The notes under the pieces: model-generated
Told to the model about the DNA's origin: nothing
Seen by the model: the letters and a program-made list of their open reading frames with translations, nothing else
Database searches by the model: none
Shown: one piece after another, positions 5,639-8,571 of the stretch
Numbering within the stretch: the stretch's first letter is position 1
Layout: each line of letters begins with the position of its first letter
Origin: Candidatus Zymogenus sp.
GTDB taxonomy: Bacteria > Desulfobacterota > Zymogenia > Zymogenales > Zymogenaceae
DNA length: 8,571 nucleotides
Direction of reading: 5' to 3'
Assembly: GCA_030613285.1 (NCBI GenBank)
Contig: JAUWME010000069.1
Location: 1 to 8,571 of the forward strand
Made by a program: the position numbers and the translations under genes

Positions 5639-6955
5639 CTAAAGAAGCTGGTTTCCAATCTCGAAGAGTTTGGCAATCGCCCCGGGTTCGTCAAATGGAT
5701 AGATCTTTCCCCAGTGATAAACAACGCGGCCGTTGATTATATTGGTCTTTACATCAAACCCCCTTGCCGAGTAGACAAGATGGGACATATAGTCAAAGAG
5801 AGGCGCTGCGTGGGGCCTTGTAAGATCAACGACGATGATGTCCGCTGCCATACCTTTCTTTAGACAACCAATTTTATCCTCAAGGCCAATTGCCTCGGCC
5901 CCCATAAAAAGCGCCGTTGCAAGAACGGTCTTTGCCTTGAGAGTTGTGGGGTCTTTTGAAATGATCTTTTGAAGTTTTGCCAAAAGATCCATTTCATAAA
6001 ACAGATCCTGACGGTTGTTGCTTGCCGGGCCGTCGGTACCCAAACCCACAGGAATACCTGTTTTGATAAAAGAGGTAACAGGGGCAACCCCCGCCGCCAG
6101 TTTTGCACCGCTTCCGGGACAAACAACCACCGATGAACCGTAGTTTGAGAGTATCTCTATCTCCTCATCGTCAACCCAGTTTGCATGAATCGCTGTGAAA
6201 TTCTCGCTTAAAACCCCCTCCTTTTCCAAGTGGCGGACTGGAGTTCTTCCATACTTCTTTTTGATTTCAACTACTTCATTTTCTGTCTCGGCAAGGTGCG
6301 TGAAGAGCCTTATTCCGCACTTACTGGCAAGTTCTCTCGCCCTGTAGTAAGATTCTGGGGATGTGGTGTAGGGGGCATGAACAAAGAGGGCCGGGTTTAC
6401 TATGCTATCCTCATCTTTTGGGAAGCTCTCAAGAAACTGCTCGATGACCTCGAATTTTTCCTTTGGGTCTTCCCATTGCGGCGTGGGAAAATCGACAATC
6501 CCCTGGGCGCAGATTGCCCGCATCCCGCTCTTTTTGAATGCTCTCGCAGCATCTTCCTCAAAAAAGTAGCTGTCACAGACGGTGGTTATGCCGGACCGAA
6601 TCATCTCGGCTGCAGAGACCAGCGTACCCCAGTAGACCATCTCCTTTCCCATAATTTTGTTCTCTGCGGGGATGATGTACTCCAGCCATTTATCGAGGGG
6701 GAGGTCATCGGAATATCCGCGAAGTGCAGACATTGCGGCATGGGTGTGGCCGTTAATGAGTCCCGGCATTATAAGGTCGCCGTCAACGTCGATTACGTCC
6801 TTTGCCTCGTAGTCCTGGAGGATATCTAACTGCTCGCCGATATCGACGATCTTCCCATCTTTGATTACCACAGCACCGTTTGCAAAACGACTCTCCTCTT
6901 CGTCAAAAGTCAAAACGGTTCCGCTTTTTACAATCAAGTCAACTTTTTCAGTCAT
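5639..6955 (-). CDS. Amidohydrolase-superfamily deaminase (MTA/SAH deaminase/chlorohydrolase-like), paralogue 1
   Basis: A 438-residue cytoplasmic metal-dependent hydrolase of the usual length. Layout: an N-terminal beta-sandwich strand set (DLIVKSGTVLTF…VVIKDGKIVDIG), the TIM-barrel with metal-binding H70 and H72 in NGHTHAAM, H193 in HAPYTTSP, metal ligand H220 and catalytic E223 in THLAET, H257 in IHANW, and metal-binding D308 in GTDGPASNN, then the returning C-terminal sandwich (GMAADIIVVDL). This ligand set is that of 5'-methylthioadenosine/S-adenosylhomocysteine deaminases and relatives, which hydrolyse an amino or halide group from a heteroaromatic ring. The arginine found in the TRG segment of Thermotoga TM0936, used for the homocysteine side, reads AQG here (Q151), so the substrate may not be SAH. 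The ATG at 6955 overlaps the cupin stop (ATGA, 4 nt) and follows GAGGTGG, so translation is probably coupled. It is the last gene of the operon. Confidence 0.88.
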   Translation of the reverse strand: MTEKVDLIVKSGTVLTFDEEESRFANGAVVIKDGKIVDIGEQLDILQDYEAKDVIDVDGDLIMPGLINGHTHAAMSALRGYSDDLPLDKWLEYIIPAENKIMGKEMVYWGTLVSAAEMIRSGITTVCDSYFFEEDAARAFKKSGMRAICAQGIVDFPTPQWEDPKEKFEVIEQFLESFPKDEDSIVNPALFVHAPYTTSPESYYRARELASKCGIRLFTHLAETENEVVEIKKKYGRTPVRHLEKEGVLSENFTAIHANWVDDEEIEILSNYGSSVVVCPGSGAKLAAGVAPVTSFIKTGIPVGLGTDGPASNNRQDLFYEMDLLAKLQKIISKDPTTLKAKTVLATALFMGAEAIGLEDKIGCLKKGMAADIIVVDLTRPHAAPLFDYMSHLVYSARGFDVKTNIINGRVVYHWGKIYPFDEPGAIAKLFEIGNQLL

Positions 6956-7317
6956 ACTATTACCACCTCGTCCTCCTGTTTCCAGGGGGGATCAACAATA
7001 CAATAAAAAATTAACTCCTCCATACCGCTGTTTTCTATAAATTGGAGTGACCTTTTTGGGATGTAGATGATGTTTCCGGGTTTTACTTCGCGTGCCTCTT
7101 CTTCGATATGAATTATCCCGATACCCTTTATTATTATATATACTTCAGAGGAGAATTGCAACTTATGAGGGATACTTTTTCTGCCCGGGTCGATTTTTGC
7201 CAAGGCAATGCTGTAGCTTGTGAAAACGGGATCGTTTTTGGGTGACAGCAACTCCTTAATCCACGTCCCGTCCCCGGCCACAAATTCCTCTATCTTATCA
7301 ACATCCTTTATAATCAT
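6952..7317 (-). CDS. Small single-domain cupin
   Basis: A 121-residue protein with one cupin barrel at about residues 40-110: SIALAKIDPGRKSIPH, VYIIIKGIGIIHI, VKPGNIIYIPKRSLQFIEN, then EELIFYCIVDPPW. The shape of both cupin motifs is clear, but the metal ligands are eroded. In motif 1 (H-x-H-x4-E) the second histidine is leucine (HKL…SE, with H52 and E59 present). In motif 2 the expected histidine of P-x-G-x2-H is glutamine (PKRSLQ). It may therefore bind a small molecule without a metal, or be a structural or sensory partner. The gene sits between two paralogous amidohydrolases: 14 nt after the upstream stop, with AAGGT 7 nt before its ATG, and a 4-nt overlap with the downstream gene. That conserved-operon style spacing suggests it serves the same pathway. 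Its specific function is unknown. Confidence 0.82.
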   Translation of the reverse strand: MIIKDVDKIEEFVAGDGTWIKELLSPKNDPVFTSYSIALAKIDPGRKSIPHKLQFSSEVYIIIKGIGIIHIEEEAREVKPGNIIYIPKRSLQFIENSGMEELIFYCIVDPPWKQEDEVVIV

Positions 7318-7331
7318 CTATTATACCTTAT

Positions 7332-8571
7332 TTATAGCTTCTTAATAGATAGCTTCACTCGTTTTGACAGCTCGTGCGCTTTTGCCATTATTTCTGCGGT
7401 ATCCGCCTGAGTGAGCACGCCGTCTTTTACCAGAATCTCGCCGTTGACCACAACATCCCTGACATCAGATGCCATCGCCGAGTAGACGAGGTGGGAAAAA
7501 GGGTCATAGACGGGAGTAAGGTGGGGCTTGTTAAAATCGATTACGATGATGTCCGCTTTCTTTCCCACTTCCAATGATCCGGTTGTTTCGGAAAGCCCCA
7601 AAGCCTCGGCGCCGCCAATGGTGGCAAGCTCTACTGCAGTATGGGCATCCATGTGGGTTGGATTCTCGTCGTAAATTTTGTGGAGTTTTGCCAGAGTGTC
7701 CATTTCTCCGAAGATGTTAAGATCGTTGTTGCTGGCGCACCCGTCGGTTCCAATGCCCACGACAATGCCTTTTTTGAGATATTTGTGGATTGGCGCCCAG
7801 CCCGAGGCGAGCTTCATGTTGCTTTCTGGATTTGTGATAACCTTGACCTTTCTGTCTGCAATAATATCTATCTCTTCATCGGTCACCCACACAGCGTGGT
7901 CAGCAACAAAGTTTTCGTCTAAGACTCCCAAGGAGTCAAGGAATTGAAAGGATGTCTGGTTATAACGCTCCTTTACCTGGGCCACGTTTGCCCTGGATTC
8001 TGCCACGTGGACAATGCACAAAACATCGTGGGCTTTGGAAATCTCTCCTGCACGGGTAAGAAGCTCAGGAGAGCAGGTGTCCAGAGCGTGGGGCTGCACC
8101 GTCGGCGTTATGAGAGGATCGCCTTTCCATTTTTTTATAAAGTTCTCGGTGTACTCAAAACCTTCTGCAATCTCGCCGTAGTTTGGCGATGTAAAATCGT
8201 AGAGCACCTCCCCCAGCACACCCCGCATCTTCATCTCCTTTGTCGCCTTTGCAACAAAATCTTCAAAGAGGTACATGTCGCAGAAAGTTGTGATGCCACC
8301 AAGGAGCATCTCGGCGATGGCAAGCTTTGTTCCCCAGTAAACAAAGTCTTCGTCGAGGTTTTGGCCCTCTGCCGGAAAGATAAAGTCGTTGAGCCACGTT
8401 TCAAGGGGGAGGTCGGCCGCAATCCCCCGAAAGAGGCTCATGGCAGCGTGGGTGTGGCCGTTGATAAGCCCCGGCATGACCACACATCCCTTGGCATCGA
8501 TTGTGGTCTTGGCGTCGTACATAGATTTGACATCCGCATCTGATCCCACAAATGCGATGGAATCACCCCTT
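7332..8571 (-). CDS. Amidohydrolase-superfamily deaminase (MTA/SAH deaminase-like), paralogue 2, N-terminus cut by the window edge
   Basis: The frame runs off the right edge, giving 412 visible residues beginning RGDSIAFVGSD, a typical early strand of the family; about 25 residues are missing. A GTG at 8549 is an internal valine, not the start. Visible-residue positions: metal site H39/H41 in NGHTHAAM, E68 in FPAEG, H161 in QPHALDTCSPE, H188 and E191 in VHVAES, H225 in DHAVW, D276 in GTDGCASNN, and C-terminal KKADIIVIDF. NPESNMKLASGWAPI followed by GTDGCASNNDLNIFGEM is close to the classic MTA/SAH deaminase signature, closer than in paralogue 1, where it reads CPGSGAKLAAG. The two visibly descend from a duplication (HTHAAMS, DLPL..WL, VYWGT and SHLVYSA are shared). 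It is the first visible gene of the minus-strand operon; the promoter lies outside the window. Substrate is uncertain among adenosine-like compounds and other aminated heterocycles. Confidence 0.88.
   Translation of the reverse strand, partial: RGDSIAFVGSDADVKSMYDAKTTIDAKGCVVMPGLINGHTHAAMSLFRGIAADLPLETWLNDFIFPAEGQNLDEDFVYWGTKLAIAEMLLGGITTFCDMYLFEDFVAKATKEMKMRGVLGEVLYDFTSPNYGEIAEGFEYTENFIKKWKGDPLITPTVQPHALDTCSPELLTRAGEISKAHDVLCIVHVAESRANVAQVKERYNQTSFQFLDSLGVLDENFVADHAVWVTDEEIDIIADRKVKVITNPESNMKLASGWAPIHKYLKKGIVVGIGTDGCASNNDLNIFGEMDTLAKLHKIYDENPTHMDAHTAVELATIGGAEALGLSETTGSLEVGKKADIIVIDFNKPHLTPVYDPFSHLVYSAMASDVRDVVVNGEILVKDGVLTQADTAEIMAKAHELSKRVKLSIKKL

Noticed and set aside
6230..6829. 199-residue open frame on the + strand
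   Set aside because: It lies antisense to the amidohydrolase at 5639-6955, has no family-like motifs or ribosome site, and reflects codon bias of the real gene.
7944..8543. 199-residue open frame on the + strand
   Set aside because: Antisense shadow of the amidohydrolase at 7332-8571, with no recognisable domain and an improbable Cys/His-rich composition.
8547..8549. GTG as the start of the right-hand amidohydrolase
   Set aside because: The frame continues upstream to the window edge with typical family sequence (RGDSIAF), so this is an internal valine.

Overview
The window looks like a chromosomal piece from an anaerobic, moderate-GC bacterium. The evidence is a glycyl-radical-enzyme activase, amino-acid-cleaving and deaminating enzymes, no phage or transposase genes, and intergenic GTCATTGC…GCAATCTC stem-loop repeats of a kind I associate with Desulfobacterota and related environmental anaerobes. 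The lineage is an inference and is not proven by the sequence.

Layout. Bases 1-456 (+) hold the C-terminal half of a radical-SAM activating enzyme. After a short tract of degenerate direct repeats comes a double split-barrel (PNPOx-like) flavoprotein (694-1494, +), closed by a very strong intrinsic terminator (1515-1549). Next are an Lrp/AsnC-family regulator (1836-2288, +) and a 908-residue protein (2442-5168, +) built from two tandem tyrosine phenol-lyase/tryptophanase-type PLP domains. Converging on these from the other strand is a tight operon, read from right to left: an amidohydrolase/nucleoside-type deaminase cut by the right edge (7332-8571, -), a small cupin (6952-7317, -), and a second, paralogous amidohydrolase (5639-6955, -). 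The last two overlap by 4 nt.

The standout is the 908-residue fused lyase. Aligned by eye to Citrobacter freundii tyrosine phenol-lyase (TPL), the C-terminal half keeps every residue that a TPL active site supplies in cis: the PLP lysine, the phosphate loop, the Asp/Arg pair on the cofactor ring and the substrate-binding arginines. It has lost the residues normally supplied in trans by the neighbouring subunit (Tyr71 and Tyr291 equivalents). The N-terminal half shows the reverse: PLP lysine, phosphate loop and carboxylate arginine are gone, but the GDEAY and YEG..TYGG segments are intact. The simplest reading is a fused, obligately asymmetric dimer in which a dead half completes the active site of a live half.

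The Lrp-family gene lies directly upstream, and a perfect AT-rich palindrome overlaps the -35 of a good candidate promoter for the lyase, which suggests local control by this amino-acid-sensing regulator family. Two inverted copies of a roughly 120-bp composite stem-loop element bracket the regulator-lyase pair. Functionally, regulator plus lyase suggests controlled breakdown of an aromatic or related amino acid to pyruvate, ammonia and a leaving group. The deaminase-cupin-deaminase operon is probably a separate unit acting on a purine or pterin-like or other amidine substrate.
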